Shown here: in pieces, positions 27,871-37,913 of the stretch
Layout: every line of letters begins with the position of its first letter
How positions within the stretch are numbered: position 1 is the first letter of the stretch
Assembly: GCF_003813905.1 (NCBI RefSeq)
Contig: NZ_RPFJ01000001.1
Location: 62,001-126,000, forward strand
DNA from: Aureibaculum marinum
Lineage (GTDB): Bacteria > Bacteroidota > Bacteroidia > Flavobacteriales > Flavobacteriaceae
DNA length: 64,000 nt
Direction: 5' to 3'
The notes under the pieces: generated by a model
The model's database searches: none
What the model saw: only the letters and a program-made list of their open reading frames with translations
Told to the model about the DNA's origin: nothing
Program-made: the position numbers and the translations under genes

Positions 27871-28971
27871 TTAATTACTACTCACTATTTCTAATTCAAA
27901 AATTAAATCTGTATCTGGTGGGATAGGTCCACGACCTAGAGTTCCATATGCCAAATGAGATGGTATAAATAACATTACCTTATCTCCAACATTCATTTTC
28001 TGTAAGCCTTCTTTAAATCCTGGAATTAATGCAGCATCGGGACTATAATCCATCTCTTTTGAGTTATATCCGCCTTGTGCTTCAAACTTCGGATCATATT
28101 TTAGAAAAAGTTTTGCAATTTCTATATCATTTGAAGTAAACAACTCTCCGGATTTGAAATAACCAGAGTAATAAACATTAACAGTAGAGCCCGTCCTAGG
28201 TTTTTCCCCATTTCCTTTTTTAATGAAATAAATTTTTAGTCCAGATTCCAAACTATCTGCTTTTGCTTCATAGTTTTCTTTGAGCTTTAAAAATCTCTGT
28301 TTGGCTTTTTGGGCTTTTTTATTTTTTAATTCAGCTTCCTTTTCTAATTTCTTGAAGTAATTTCCAAATATTTTAGGAGCATTAAACTTTTTTGATTCTT
28401 TTCCAATTCTAATAATTTTTATTTTATTTATTATATCACCTTCTTGAATTGAATCCACAACCTGTTGCCCTTCAATTAAATTACCAAAAACTGTATGAAC
28501 TCCATCTAAACTAGGTGCAGGTTTTAGAGTTATAAAAAATTGAGCTCCATTGGTATTAAATCCTGAATTGGCCATTGATAACACTCCTTTCTTATTATGA
28601 GTAAGTATTAAATCTCCATTTTCATTGGTAGGAAACTCATCTTCAAACTGATAGCCTGGACCTCCAGAACCTGTCCCTTCAGGATCTCCTCCTTGAATAA
28701 TATAATTTTTAACGACTCTATGAAACTTTAACCCATCATAAAAAGGTTTCTTTTTAAATTTTGGAGCCACATAAGGATTAGTGCCTTCTGCTAATGAAAC
28801 AAAATTGGCAACTGTAATTGGTACAGTTTTATACTCAAGAAGAACCAAGATGCTTCCTTTATCTGTTTTAATATCTGCATATAACCCATCATCCAAATCA
28901 GGATAATCACCTGTTTTACAAGAAGTAACTACAAATAATAATATAAGAAACAATCCTTTTAAAACTCTCAT
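27871..28971 (-). CDS. Cyclophilin-FKBP fusion lipoprotein
   Basis: A 366-residue peptidyl-prolyl isomerase that combines two unrelated PPIase folds. A lipoprotein signal ends at Cys18 (VTSCKTG). The cyclophilin domain spans about residues 28-205 (DIKTDKGSILVLLEYKTVP, FHRVVKNYIIQGGDPEGTGSGGPGYQFEDE, NTNGAQFFITLKPAPSLDGVHTVFG). A charged helical linker (about 205-245) joins it to an FKBP domain at about 255-366 (VNVYYSGYFKSGELF, PGFKEGLQKMNVGDKVMLFIPSHLAYG). It sits 13 bases downstream of gldI, a gene arrangement seen in other flavobacteria. It probably folds exported proteins in the periplasm. Confidence 0.92.
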   Translation of the reverse strand: MRVLKGLFLILLFVVTSCKTGDYPDLDDGLYADIKTDKGSILVLLEYKTVPITVANFVSLAEGTNPYVAPKFKKKPFYDGLKFHRVVKNYIIQGGDPEGTGSGGPGYQFEDEFPTNENGDLILTHNKKGVLSMANSGFNTNGAQFFITLKPAPSLDGVHTVFGNLIEGQQVVDSIQEGDIINKIKIIRIGKESKKFNAPKIFGNYFKKLEKEAELKNKKAQKAKQRFLKLKENYEAKADSLESGLKIYFIKKGNGEKPRTGSTVNVYYSGYFKSGELFTSNDIEIAKLFLKYDPKFEAQGGYNSKEMDYSPDAALIPGFKEGLQKMNVGDKVMLFIPSHLAYGTLGRGPIPPDTDLIFELEIVSSN

Positions 28972-28984
28972 CGTAATTCCATTA

Positions 28985-29605
28985 TTAATTGTTAGTGAGA
29001 ATTTTATGTAAAGTAACCTTGTATATTAAAGGTTCATTAGATTTAATTTTTTTATACCCCGAATATCCATATGCTTTATGGGAAGGGAATAAAAATGTTA
29101 CCGTCTCTCCTTCTTTCATTAATTTAATACCATCTTGTAATCCTGTTATAAGTTCTTGTTTATCCACAAGATAATTTTTCTCACCTAACTCTTCTTTAGT
29201 ATAGATAATCTCATCATTAATATCTCTAATCTCATACGTAAAAGTAACTTCATCACCTGTTTTTGGCAATGCCGATGTTTCAGAAATTTTATTGTTATAA
29301 TAGTACCAAAATCCATATTCTGATGTAATATAATCTTTACTTGAATCTGCTTGCATTAATTTGATAAAAGCTTCTTCTTCAACTTTATTAATAATTTTAT
29401 TACGTATAATAGATTCTTGTAAAAAAGTGGATGTGCTTTGTGTTACTGGTTTTCTTGGCTGTGGCCTTGTACACGAAACAAATACAACAACAACTCCAAT
29501 GGTCAGTATTTTATTCCATACATTTTTAGAATTCTTAAATTTAAGTATTGAAAATAATTTCAATAAAAGATTTTGATTAAATCTGTTTTTAATTTTAGTA
29601 ATCAT
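28985..29605 (-). CDS. gldI: Gliding-motility FKBP-type PPIase lipoprotein GldI
   Basis: A 206-residue lipoprotein with a long N-region, a hydrophobic core (about 33-44) and a lipobox VSC at residue 45. The C-terminal FKBP domain (about 112-206) has VTFTYEIRDINDEIIYTKEEL, VDKQELITGLQDGIKLMKEGETVTFLFPSHKAYG. GldI is needed for gliding in Flavobacterium johnsoniae and probably folds exported gliding components. The identification rests on the FKBP fold, the lipoprotein signal and its place between nrnA (11-base overlap) and a cyclophilin gene. The 33-residue stretch before the membrane core is unusual; no later ATG exists. Confidence 0.85.
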   Translation of the reverse strand: MITKIKNRFNQNLLLKLFSILKFKNSKNVWNKILTIGVVVVFVSCTRPQPRKPVTQSTSTFLQESIIRNKIINKVEEEAFIKLMQADSSKDYITSEYGFWYYYNNKISETSALPKTGDEVTFTYEIRDINDEIIYTKEELGEKNYLVDKQELITGLQDGIKLMKEGETVTFLFPSHKAYGYSGYKKIKSNEPLIYKVTLHKILTNN

Positions 29606-30626
29606 ATGAATTTTCTAATTCGTTTTTATATTTTGGCAAAGCTTCTAAAAAATGTTTTACTGTATCTTGCAACGATGCTTCACTTCTTCCTCCAGCAGCA
29701 TTTAAATGCCCTCCTCCATTAAAATGAGTTCTAGAAAATTCATTTACTGAGAATTTTCCTTTAGAGCGTAAAGAAATTTTTATAATACCTTGTTTTTGAT
29801 CTTCAATAAATATAACTGCAAAAACAACACCTTTTACTGACAATCCATAATTTACAAACCCTTCAGTATCCCCTTTTTTAAAATTAAAACTATTTAATTC
29901 GTGTTGAGAAATGGTAATATATGCGGTTCTATATTCATTTAGTACTTTTAAATTATTTAACGCTATACCTAATAATTGTAAACGATTAAAAGAATTGGTA
30001 TCGTATAATCGATTGTGTATTTTAGTATGATCAATACCTAAATCCATTAATTTAGCAACAATTAAGTGCGTTGTACTTGATGTGGCTGAATATTTAAAAG
30101 ACCCAGTATCTGTTACAATTCCAGTATAGATACAAGATGCAATATCCTTATCAAGATTTTCTAATTCATTTAATTGATCTATAAAATGATATATCATTTC
30201 ACTCGTAGATGCTATTAGCGGATCAGAATAACAATACTTAGCATAATCATCTGGCTGCTCATGATGATCTATCATTATAAAAGTAGGGTTTATACCTTCC
30301 AATACTTTTTGCATTTGATCTCCTACTCTATGTAGTGCATTAAAATCTAAAGTAAATACAATTTCTGCGTCTTGCAATAACTCTGATGCTTCTCTAACAT
30401 TTTCTTCAAAAACAACTACTTTATCCTGATTTGGTAGCCATTTCAAAAAATCAGGACAATCATTAGGTGAAACTACAGTTACCTTATGATTTAATTTTAA
30501 TAAGTAATGGTATAATGCCAAACTTGAGCCATAAGCATCTCCGTCAGGGTTTCGATGTGATACAATTACTATCTTTTTAGGATTTATAAGCAGCTGCTTT
30601 ACCTCTTCTATTTCTTTGGTATTCAT
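29595..30626 (-). CDS. nrnA: DHH-family oligoribonuclease / pAp phosphatase (NrnA-like)
   Basis: A 343-residue DHH/DHHA1 phosphoesterase. The N-terminal DHH domain has SHRNPDGDAYGSSLALYHYL with the metal-binding DGDA, and FIMIDHHEQP with the DHH triad. The C-terminal DHHA1 domain ends with NEFSRTHFNGGGHLNAAGG, the GGGH substrate-binding motif. NrnA enzymes degrade short RNAs and dephosphorylate 3'-phosphoadenosine 5'-phosphate. The stop overlaps the gldI start by 11 bases, so the two are translationally linked. Confidence 0.93.
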   Translation of the reverse strand: MNTKEIEEVKQLLINPKKIVIVSHRNPDGDAYGSSLALYHYLLKLNHKVTVVSPNDCPDFLKWLPNQDKVVVFEENVREASELLQDAEIVFTLDFNALHRVGDQMQKVLEGINPTFIMIDHHEQPDDYAKYCYSDPLIASTSEMIYHFIDQLNELENLDKDIASCIYTGIVTDTGSFKYSATSSTTHLIVAKLMDLGIDHTKIHNRLYDTNSFNRLQLLGIALNNLKVLNEYRTAYITISQHELNSFNFKKGDTEGFVNYGLSVKGVVFAVIFIEDQKQGIIKISLRSKGKFSVNEFSRTHFNGGGHLNAAGGRSEASLQDTVKHFLEALPKYKNELENSYDY

Positions 30627-30995
30627 TGCTTGCGAATATACAATATTTTCATCTTTCAGATAATTATTAACGTTCTGTAGTTATTTTAAACTGTTTTTTA
30701 AACAAAACATTTTTAACCATAAAACTTAATAATTCTATCCTATAAATATACAAAACATCATATAAACTAAACTATAGAACAATCAATTCTTAAAGAACTA
30801 TTGTCTAAAAAATGATTATTATTTTATAAAATATCATGGTGTATTGTCAATTTTAATGACTTAGTTGTAAACATAAAAATGCTTAGTAATTTTTTTGTTT
30901 AAAAAAAGGTCACCATATATATAGATTGTTTAGATATTTTATAGGTAATTTTAATAAAACAACTACTTTTGCAATTCATAAAAAGATAACTTAAA
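30627..30995. other. 369-bp divergent intergenic region between nrnA and ndk
   Basis: AT-rich promoter region serving nrnA (minus) and ndk (plus). A -7 box for ndk is visible at 30964-30971. No open frame, hairpin or repeat of interest was seen elsewhere in it. Confidence 0.6.
30964..30971 (+). promoter_or_regulatory. -7 box of ndk
   Basis: TACTTTTG fits TAnnTTTG, 24 bases before the ATG at 30996. No TTG lies 19 bases upstream. Confidence 0.5.
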
Positions 30996-31415
30996 ATGAC
31001 AACAAACAGAACTTTTACAATGCTTAAGCCTGATTCTATTGAAAAAGGTAATATTGGTGCAATTTTAGAAAAAATTAACGCTGCTGGATTTAAAATAGTA
31101 GCTATGAAATTAACACAAATGACAGAGAATGATGCAAAAGCGTTTTATGCTGTTCATAAAGAAAGACCTTTTTTCAATGACTTAGTAACTTATATGACAC
31201 GTGGGCCTATTGTTGCTGCTATTTTAGAAAAATCTAATGCTGTAGAAGATTTTAGAGCATTAATTGGGGCTACTAATCCCGAAGAAGCTGCTGAAGGTAC
31301 CATAAGAAAATTATTTGCTACTTCTATTAGTGAAAACGCTATACATGGAAGTGACAGCGATGAAAATGCAGCTATAGAAGGAGCTTTTCATTTTGCTGGT
31401 AGAGAAGTGTTTTAA
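30996..31415 (+). CDS. ndk: Nucleoside diphosphate kinase
   Basis: A 139-residue enzyme that balances nucleoside triphosphate pools by ping-pong phosphate transfer. The start [16 protein letters not shown], the central [11 protein letters not shown] and the active site [15 protein letters not shown] with the phospho-His are all present. Length and motifs are standard. It is transcribed alone, with a -7 box in front and a strong terminator behind that it shares with the convergent T9SS cargo gene. Confidence 0.97.
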   Translation: MTTNRTFTMLKPDSIEKGNIGAILEKINAAGFKIVAMKLTQMTENDAKAFYAVHKERPFFNDLVTYMTRGPIVAAILEKSNAVEDFRALIGATNPEEAAEGTIRKLFATSISENAIHGSDSDENAAIEGAFHFAGREVF

Positions 31416-31510
31416 CATGATTATTTAAACACACCTTAATCAGAAATAGATAAGACTTAAAACAAGTATTTACACTTTTTTAGAATATATTTATTTCAAG
31501 TTTATAAAAT

Positions 31511-31545
31511 AAAAAATGCCTCGAAAATTTCGAGGCATTTTTTTT
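31511..31545. terminator. Bidirectional terminator between ndk and the T9SS cargo gene
   Basis: AAAATGCCTCGAAA pairs exactly with TTTCGAGGCATTTT, flanked by A and T tracts. Confidence 0.93.
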
Positions 31546-31568
31546 ACACTTATAGTAGTTAAACACTA

Positions 31569-34500
31569 CTAATATTTGATAGCTTTTTTACTAAGCTCTG
31601 TTCCGTTTTCAAAGGTAGTATTTAATATAAGTACTGTACCTTTTCTAATGTTATGAGTATTTACTCTAAATTCACTTTCGTTAGGTAACATATTCACTAG
31701 CAATCTACCAGTAACATCATACATTTTTAATTCACTAACTATTGTTTTAGATTTAATTAGTAAAGCACTTTCTTCACTAACAATTACAAAATCATTATTC
31801 ATTTCAATATCATCAACACCTAAAGTAGCTTTTTTAAACACTAAAGAAAATCTATCATCATGACTTCCTGTTGCTGCCTCAAATGTATAATCACCTTGTT
31901 TTAAATCGTGAGTTACATTTAATTCGTGGTCTACTAAATAAAGATCATTATCTTTTATAGCTCCTTCAAACTGATCTATACCAATAGTATATGATACATC
32001 AGCATCTTCTATATACGTTTGAAATGCTAATGGCACTTCTTTATCAATGCTAAAATTACCTAAGGCTTGAATACCATATTTTAAAGTATCAATTTTTGAG
32101 TATAGGTTTATCCAACCTTCACTTAACTTAATACCATCATACCCCTTATCATATCCGTCCGTTGCATTTTCGTCAAAAGCTACTAATATTTGACTGTTAG
32201 CTCCACCTATACTACTATTTGCTTGTAACCATACTCTATTTTTTTCTTCTGAAGTAGACTTTTTAGTTTCTGTACCTCTAAAAAATTGAGTGTTATCTCC
32301 TTTTACACGCATTGCATCCGTAAAAGTAGTTTTAGGATTAGCATTATCTGCCGCTACAACAAATCCTTGACCCGAACCTATATATTGTCCAGGTGCAGGA
32401 GCTCCAGATGGTGAGCCTGTACCCGAACCAGGACCAACAAATCCGGTTAAGTTATAAAGAGCATAATCATTAAATGTATATTGCTCTCCTGTTGTATCTT
32501 CATTATTAGGTGTTTTATGCGACCAAAAATAAAGCGTACCACTTAAAGTAGATAAATTATTTCCTTCAAGTATAAATTTATCAGCATCTATAGCTGATGG
32601 ATAAGGGTTACCAATTAAATTCATATCATTTAAAGAGTTACCATCATCGTTAAAAACTAAATTTACACCAGTTGCTTCTGATTTAATTGTACCATTATTA
32701 GGTATACCAGTAAATGCAACTGTAGCTGTTCCTGGATAAGACCCTGTAACAGGACCTTGTGAAATATAGCCTTGACCTACTTTCATAGTTTGACCAGCTG
32801 CAGGTATCCATTCTCCTAAAACTTGATTACCTCCAACGCCATCAACATTTGTTGCCGATTGATCCCAATAAAAAATTCGACCTTGATCATAAGTTCCTGA
32901 AGGAAATACAGAAGATATACTCGCATTTTGTACCGGAGATGACCAATAGGTATAGTCACTAGCATTAGTAAGTGATGTTGTAGTTTCGTATTTAGTAATA
33001 ACACCAGATATAGCAACTGTAGTTCCATAAGGATCTCTTTCATTTACCGTATATAACGATTCTTGATCTCCAACGGTAAAAGTACCATTTATTGTTAAGC
33101 TTGTAGTAACCTCTACATAATTTGAAGTACCACTATTAAAATCTAAATTGCCATCTACAGTTAAGTTACATGCCGTAAGTGAACCATCTGCAGCTGTATA
33201 AGTACCCGTGATAGTAACACTTCTTGTTCTATCTGGTTTTCCATTATTCCATACTGTTGTCCATTCTGCAGGCCCAGAATATTGTGTACCTAAGGCAACA
33301 TTACTATCAGGGTCAGCATTATTAACTTCATCTAAATCTAAAATAATAAAATCATTAATATCAAAAGTTCTAGAAGGCAACTGTGTATTACCACATCCTT
33401 TAATTATACTAAGATTTTCTCCCCAAGGAGTAGGAGAACCTGATCCTATATTAGACACTCCTAAAATATCAATTCTATCATTATAACAAGTACTTGCAGC
33501 TGTTGAAGTAGAAATTAAGATAATATCATTACCAGTAAAATTGGCTGCTAACGTTGGTATAACTGTAGCTGACCCCATATTTGCTGCAAGAGGTAATGTG
33601 GCACCTCCAGCTAAACTGTTTTTAAATAACAGTACTCCACCAGCTGGTATAGCAGGTATAGCTACAGAATGATCTGGAGCCGTAAATTCAACTGTACCTT
33701 GGTTTGTATTCGCATCTACATATAAACATAAATAATAATTCCCCCCTGGAGAAGGTGCATTAGAAATATTTTTTATTTCAATCCATTGATCTTCAGTCCC
33801 CAGCCCTTCATAATATTGTGATATCATTAATTGACCTGTTGTAACAACATCTGTTGCTTCACCTTGAATTACAAAATTATAAGGGTCTGTACCTGGAGTA
33901 TTATTATCTATACTAATTTCAGCAACTTTTGTACCAGAAATTGTAGGGTTAAATTCAACCGTAAATGTAGTAGTACCTCCTGGGGCAATAATTGTTGCAG
34001 GATTAGCAATAACCGTAAAATCAGCGGCATCAGCTCCTGAAATTTGTACAATTGGAATATTATTTAAACGTAAGGTATCTGTACCTGTATTTTCAATGGT
34101 AAAGATTCTTGTAGAACCTCCAAATGCATTAATATCTGTATCTAAAAACTGAGTGTGATTGGAGTCACTAGCCGTTGCAGAACCATCTGCTATTGGATTA
34201 CCATTCCCTGTTACTTCCATAATTGGGTATGGTGCTACACCTTCACCTGAAACTTGATAAGTAAAAAACGGTGTATCAGGATCAGTACTAAAAATAAAAA
34301 CAGTACCACTAAGTGGACTTGCTATAGAAACAGGACTAAAAACTATCTCATAAGTAAAAGAAGAACCTGGTGTTAATGTGTAAGGTAAAGTTACCCCTGG
34401 TGGTAAAACAATGCTGTAATGTGAATCTGGAGAAGGAATAAAATCAAGATAACTTATATCTAAATCTTCCCCACCATTATTAGCAACAGTAAATGAACGT

Positions 34501-35075
34501 GTTACAGTCTCTACATTAGCCACAGCCTGACCAAAATCAGTATTATCTCCTGAAGTAGTTGAATGCCCATTATTAATAACCACACTATCATCTCCAACTA
34601 CACCAATATCGGGAACAGGTGGGAGTCCTTCTGCCGTAATTTCAAAGTAGTAATCTTCAGTCACACCAAATATAAGCAGAACAGGATCTGTTGCTCGCAC
34701 ATGCACTACTGCTGTTTGGGTACCTACAGAGGTAGGCGTAAAATTAACTGTAAAACTAGATGTATCACCAATACTTGTTGTTAAAAATGGCGAAGGTGAA
34801 TTAACAGTAAAATCCCCCGACAATGCAACTGTAGAGATATATAAATTATTATTTGTTGCAGCAGTAAACGTAAACGTTTTACTTATTGAATTACCAACCA
34901 CTACACTTCCCATGTCAGTTCCATCTGCTGCAATGGGTGTGTTTGCTGTTGAAGGTGAACTCGTTGTGGTAATTACCTGTAGTGGACTTCCTCCACTTAC
35001 ATCACCAAATTGAGCGTTTATAAATCCTATTGCAAAAATTGCAACTAGAAGAGTACATAGTAATTTTTTCATCAT
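31569..35075 (-). CDS. Large secreted protein with choice-of-anchor D (ASH-like) repeats and T9SS sorting domain
   Basis: An 1168-residue exported protein. Signal peptide: residues 1-21 (GFINAQF). About three ASH-like, choice-of-anchor D immunoglobulin repeats cover roughly 25-405 (each with SxTxxFTxxNxGxxxLxI and a closing VSGEG- or IQGEA-type strand). A lamin-tail-like region follows at about 410-560 (ISQYYEGLGTEDQWIEIKNIS), then beta-rich segments. The C-terminal 80 residues form a type A T9SS sorting domain (VSELKMYDVTGRLLVNML, ending LSKKAIKY). It should be exported through the T9SS and attached to or released from the surface. Its ligand is unknown. A -7 box lies upstream at 35119-35126. 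Confidence 0.88.
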   Translation of the reverse strand: MMKKLLCTLLVAIFAIGFINAQFGDVSGGSPLQVITTTSSPSTANTPIAADGTDMGSVVVGNSISKTFTFTAATNNNLYISTVALSGDFTVNSPSPFLTTSIGDTSSFTVNFTPTSVGTQTAVVHVRATDPVLLIFGVTEDYYFEITAEGLPPVPDIGVVGDDSVVINNGHSTTSGDNTDFGQAVANVETVTRSFTVANNGGEDLDISYLDFIPSPDSHYSIVLPPGVTLPYTLTPGSSFTYEIVFSPVSIASPLSGTVFIFSTDPDTPFFTYQVSGEGVAPYPIMEVTGNGNPIADGSATASDSNHTQFLDTDINAFGGSTRIFTIENTGTDTLRLNNIPIVQISGADAADFTVIANPATIIAPGGTTTFTVEFNPTISGTKVAEISIDNNTPGTDPYNFVIQGEATDVVTTGQLMISQYYEGLGTEDQWIEIKNISNAPSPGGNYYLCLYVDANTNQGTVEFTAPDHSVAIPAIPAGGVLLFKNSLAGGATLPLAANMGSATVIPTLAANFTGNDIILISTSTAASTCYNDRIDILGVSNIGSGSPTPWGENLSIIKGCGNTQLPSRTFDINDFIILDLDEVNNADPDSNVALGTQYSGPAEWTTVWNNGKPDRTRSVTITGTYTAADGSLTACNLTVDGNLDFNSGTSNYVEVTTSLTINGTFTVGDQESLYTVNERDPYGTTVAISGVITKYETTTSLTNASDYTYWSSPVQNASISSVFPSGTYDQGRIFYWDQSATNVDGVGGNQVLGEWIPAAGQTMKVGQGYISQGPVTGSYPGTATVAFTGIPNNGTIKSEATGVNLVFNDDGNSLNDMNLIGNPYPSAIDADKFILEGNNLSTLSGTLYFWSHKTPNNEDTTGEQYTFNDYALYNLTGFVGPGSGTGSPSGAPAPGQYIGSGQGFVVAADNANPKTTFTDAMRVKGDNTQFFRGTETKKSTSEEKNRVWLQANSSIGGANSQILVAFDENATDGYDKGYDGIKLSEGWINLYSKIDTLKYGIQALGNFSIDKEVPLAFQTYIEDADVSYTIGIDQFEGAIKDNDLYLVDHELNVTHDLKQGDYTFEAATGSHDDRFSLVFKKATLGVDDIEMNNDFVIVSEESALLIKSKTIVSELKMYDVTGRLLVNMLPNESEFRVNTHNIRKGTVLILNTTFENGTELSKKAIKY

Positions 35076-35118
35076 TTTTTTTGTGTGTTAGTGTCTTTAA
35101 CAGCTTTTTCTTAATCCG

Positions 35119-35126
35119 CAAATATA
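35119..35126 (-). promoter_or_regulatory. -7 box of the T9SS cargo gene
   Basis: TATATTTG on the minus strand, about 43 bases before the ATG at 35075. It lies within the short gap after the DUF721 gene and has no clear -33 partner. Confidence 0.45.
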
Positions 35127-35143
35127 CAAATTATATAACTAGA

Positions 35144-35443
35144 CTATAAAAGCTTAACGCTTTTTATTAACATTTTATTTAACTTTTCATTTAAAAGCTT
35201 TACAATTTTTTCTTTTCCATAGCTTAATTCTTCTCTTAAAACAGAAGAGGTTAGCGTAACATACAACACGCCATTTTTAAATTGCACATCGTTGGTGTAA
35301 CTAACTACACCACTTCCCATTACAGAAGCCCATGCCTCTTTTATAAGCACCAAATCAATCCCTTTTTGCAATTTGTTTTCTTGCAAAACATGTGCCATAA
35401 CATCTTTAATGGATAAAAACTCATTATTTCTTCTATTGCTCAT
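35144..35443 (-). CDS. DUF721 domain protein (DciA-like)
   Basis: A 99-residue protein of the DUF721 family, which includes DciA, a helicase-operator protein that loads or assists the replicative helicase in bacteria lacking DnaC. The family pattern is seen in IKEAWASVMGSGVVSYTNDVQFKNGVLYVTLTSSVLREELSYGKEKIVKLLNE. The protein is shorter than DciA of proteobacteria and carries only the DUF721 module. It is 3 bases after recF on the same strand, so both are probably translated together. That neighbourhood fits a role in replication. Confidence 0.85.
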   Translation of the reverse strand: MSNRRNNEFLSIKDVMAHVLQENKLQKGIDLVLIKEAWASVMGSGVVSYTNDVQFKNGVLYVTLTSSVLREELSYGKEKIVKLLNEKLNKMLIKSVKLL

Positions 35444-35446
35444 ACC

Positions 35447-36529
35447 TTAACTCAGTTGAAACATTTTGTAAGACTGATTTGTTTTTTTTATAACATTTTC
35501 AGTGCGTTCTGCATGGGTGTCTGTAATAAATATTTGTCCAAAATTATCATCATTTACCAAATCTACAATTTTTGAAACTCTATTCTCATCTAATTTATCA
35601 AAAATATCATCCAATAACAAAATTGGTGTTTTTTTTGACTGTAATTTAATTAAATCAAATTCTGCCAACTTTAACGCAATTAAATATGTTTTCTGTTGTC
35701 CTTGCGATCCAAATTTCTTAATAGGATAATCACCTATAGAATATAACAAGTCATCACGATGAATTCCTACTGAAGTATATTGTAATACTCTATCCTTTTC
35801 TAAGTTTTTCTGCAACAATTCATTAAAATCAGATTTTTCTAATTGACTTTTATAGCCAAAACTCACGCTCTCTACAGCATTACTAATATGATGATACCTT
35901 TTTTTAAAAATTGGTGTAAATTTTTCTGTAAAGGATTTTCTTTTTTGATAAATTTGATTCCCTACTTCAACAAGTTGCTGGTTATATACTTCAATATTTA
36001 ATGCATCAAAAGTATGGTTAGAAGCAAAATACTTTAATAAAGCATTCCGTTGAGAAAGCACTTTATTGTAATGAATTAGGTTTTGAAGGTAACTTTTATC
36101 GGATTGAGCAATAACGCTATCCATAAATTTTCTTCTAAGATCACTTCCTTCACTAATTAGGTTTGTGTCATTAGGAGAAATAATAACCACTGGAATAAGA
36201 CCTATGTGCTCAGAGAGTTTTTCATATTCCTTTCCATTTCGCTTAATTACTTTTTTTTGGCCTTTTTTAACACTACAATTAATATGTTCTTCTCTTTCGT
36301 TTAAATTAAAAACACCTTCAATAACAAAAAACTCTTTATGATGCTTAATATTTTGTACTGCAATAGCATTAAAGTACCCTTTTGTAAATGCTAAATGATA
36401 AATAGCATCTAAAACATTGGTTTTACCAACACCATTACTACCCACAAAGCAGTTAATTTTGGTATTAAATTCAAAAGCTTCGGCCTCAAAATTCTTATAA
36501 TTAACTAAGTTAATTTTCTTTAAATACAT
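35447..36529 (-). CDS. recF: DNA replication and repair protein RecF
   Basis: A 360-residue SMC-like ATPase, taken from the ATG at 36529 ([14 protein letters not shown]). Walker [10 protein letters not shown]. The signature region VGIHRDDL and [10 protein letters not shown] precedes Walker [16 protein letters not shown]. RecF helps load RecA on gapped DNA with RecO and RecR. The gene is followed by DUF721 and diverges from the TPR-protein gene. The usual neighbours dnaA and dnaN are not nearby, as is common in Bacteroidota. Confidence 0.95.
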   Translation of the reverse strand: MYLKKINLVNYKNFEAEAFEFNTKINCFVGSNGVGKTNVLDAIYHLAFTKGYFNAIAVQNIKHHKEFFVIEGVFNLNEREEHINCSVKKGQKKVIKRNGKEYEKLSEHIGLIPVVIISPNDTNLISEGSDLRRKFMDSVIAQSDKSYLQNLIHYNKVLSQRNALLKYFASNHTFDALNIEVYNQQLVEVGNQIYQKRKSFTEKFTPIFKKRYHHISNAVESVSFGYKSQLEKSDFNELLQKNLEKDRVLQYTSVGIHRDDLLYSIGDYPIKKFGSQGQQKTYLIALKLAEFDLIKLQSKKTPILLLDDIFDKLDENRVSKIVDLVNDDNFGQIFITDTHAERTENVIKKTNQSYKMFQLS

Positions 36530-36601
36530 ACATTTTTCAGAGTTCTGCACAAAAAAACAAAATTTACATCAATAATAAGAATATAATATCATAAAAATTT
36601 C

Positions 36602-36609
36602 TACTTTTG
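36602..36609 (+). promoter_or_regulatory. -7 box of the TPR protein-ribH operon
   Basis: TACTTTTG fits TAnnTTTG, 23 bases before the ATG at 36633. No -33 TTG. Confidence 0.5.
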
Positions 36610-36632
36610 CACCCACAAATTTTGATATAGAA

Positions 36633-37406
36633 ATGGCAACGTATAAGAAAAAAGGCGGTAAAGCTAATAAAGAAAAGGTCTCTAAAATTGAGCAAGAAAG
36701 CACAACAGCAGAAGTGTTTAATACGCTAGATGAAACAGCTTCTAAATCTGAAAAATGGGTAGAAAAGAACAGCAAACCCTTAATGATAGGAATTATTGCT
36801 GTAGCAGCTATTATTTTAGGATATTTGGCCTATAATAAATTTGTTGTAGAGCCAAAAGGAATAGAGGCTGCTAATGAGTTGGCCTACCCAAAAACCTTTT
36901 TTGATCAAGCAGAATCAGGTGCTGCTACTATTGCTACAGATTCTCTGTATAATTTGGCATTAAATGGTACGGATGGAAGATATGGATTATTAGACATCAT
37001 TGATAATTATGGAAGTACCAATGCGGGTAACTTAGCTAAATACATGGCTGGAATTTCTTACTTAAAAACAAGTGAATACGAGAAAGCCATTGAATTATTA
37101 AGTGATTTCTCAACTGATGATGAAATTTTAGGAGCTATTGCAGAGGGTAATATTGGTGATGCTTTTACTCAAGTTAATCAACCTGAAGATGCTATTAAAC
37201 ATTATTTAAAAGCTGCTAACTTTAAAAGTAATGAGTTTACCTCTCCACTATATTTATTAAAAGCTGGTAATACAGCTATGGACATGGGTGACTTTGAGAA
37301 AGCAGTAGAATTGTTTGAAAAAATAAAAAATGAATATCCAAATTCTGACGAAGGATTGGAAATAGACATTTATTTAAACAGAGCTAGATTAGCTTCTCAA
37401 AACTAA
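36633..37406 (+). CDS. Membrane-anchored TPR protein (YfgM-like)
   Basis: A 257-residue protein with a Lys-rich N terminus, one transmembrane helix (about residues 48-67, PLMIGIIAVAAIILGYLAY) and a periplasmic part of tetratricopeptide repeats. Recognisable units are KYMAGISYLKTSEYEKAIELL, EGNIGDAFTQVNQPEDAIKHYLKAA and LLKAGNTAMDMGDFEKAVELFEKI. YfgM-like proteins bind the SecYEG translocon and hand over exported proteins. The gene is 6 bases before ribH, so they share a transcript. Function is inferred from topology and repeats. Confidence 0.88.
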   Translation: MATYKKKGGKANKEKVSKIEQESTTAEVFNTLDETASKSEKWVEKNSKPLMIGIIAVAAIILGYLAYNKFVVEPKGIEAANELAYPKTFFDQAESGAATIATDSLYNLALNGTDGRYGLLDIIDNYGSTNAGNLAKYMAGISYLKTSEYEKAIELLSDFSTDDEILGAIAEGNIGDAFTQVNQPEDAIKHYLKAANFKSNEFTSPLYLLKAGNTAMDMGDFEKAVELFEKIKNEYPNSDEGLEIDIYLNRARLASQN

Positions 37407-37412
37407 GCCATT

Positions 37413-37886
37413 ATGGCAACTACCAACTTATCAGATTACGATAAATCAGCTTTAAACAATGCTAAAGACTTAAAATTTGGCATTGTTGTTTCTGAGTGGA
37501 ATAGTTCTATTACTGAAAATCTTTACAAAGGTGCTATTACTACATTACTAGATAATGGAGCTTTAGAGGAAAATATCACTAGATTAAATGTTCCAGGCAG
37601 TTACGAACTTATTTTTGGAAGTAAGTATCTGTTAAAACAAGGAAAGTTTGATGCTATTATAGCAATTGGATGTGTTATTCAGGGCGAAACTAAACATTTT
37701 GATTTTGTTTGTGAGGCCGTTTCTCAAGGCATTAAAGATTTAAATATTCAATTTGATATTCCTACTATTTTTTGTGTATTAACGGACAACACACTGCAGC
37801 AATCTATTGAAAGATCTGGAGGTAAACATGGAAATAAAGGTGTTGAATGTGCAGTTGCTGCTATAAAAATGGCAACCTTGGCATAA
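37413..37886 (+). CDS. ribH: 6,7-dimethyl-8-ribityllumazine synthase
   Basis: A 157-residue enzyme of riboflavin synthesis that condenses 5-amino-6-ribitylaminouracil with 3,4-dihydroxybutanone phosphate. Characteristic sequence: FGIVVSEWNSSITENLYKGA, VPGSYELIFGSKYLL, AIIAIGCVIQGETKHFDFVCEAVSQG with the catalytic His, and ERSGGKHGNKGVECAVAAI. It normally forms pentamers or a 60-mer capsid. The rest of the riboflavin pathway is not encoded in this window. Confidence 0.97.
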   Translation: MATTNLSDYDKSALNNAKDLKFGIVVSEWNSSITENLYKGAITTLLDNGALEENITRLNVPGSYELIFGSKYLLKQGKFDAIIAIGCVIQGETKHFDFVCEAVSQGIKDLNIQFDIPTIFCVLTDNTLQQSIERSGGKHGNKGVECAVAAIKMATLA

Positions 37887-37913
37887 ATTTAACAGCTGAT
37901 TTCTAATTTATAA

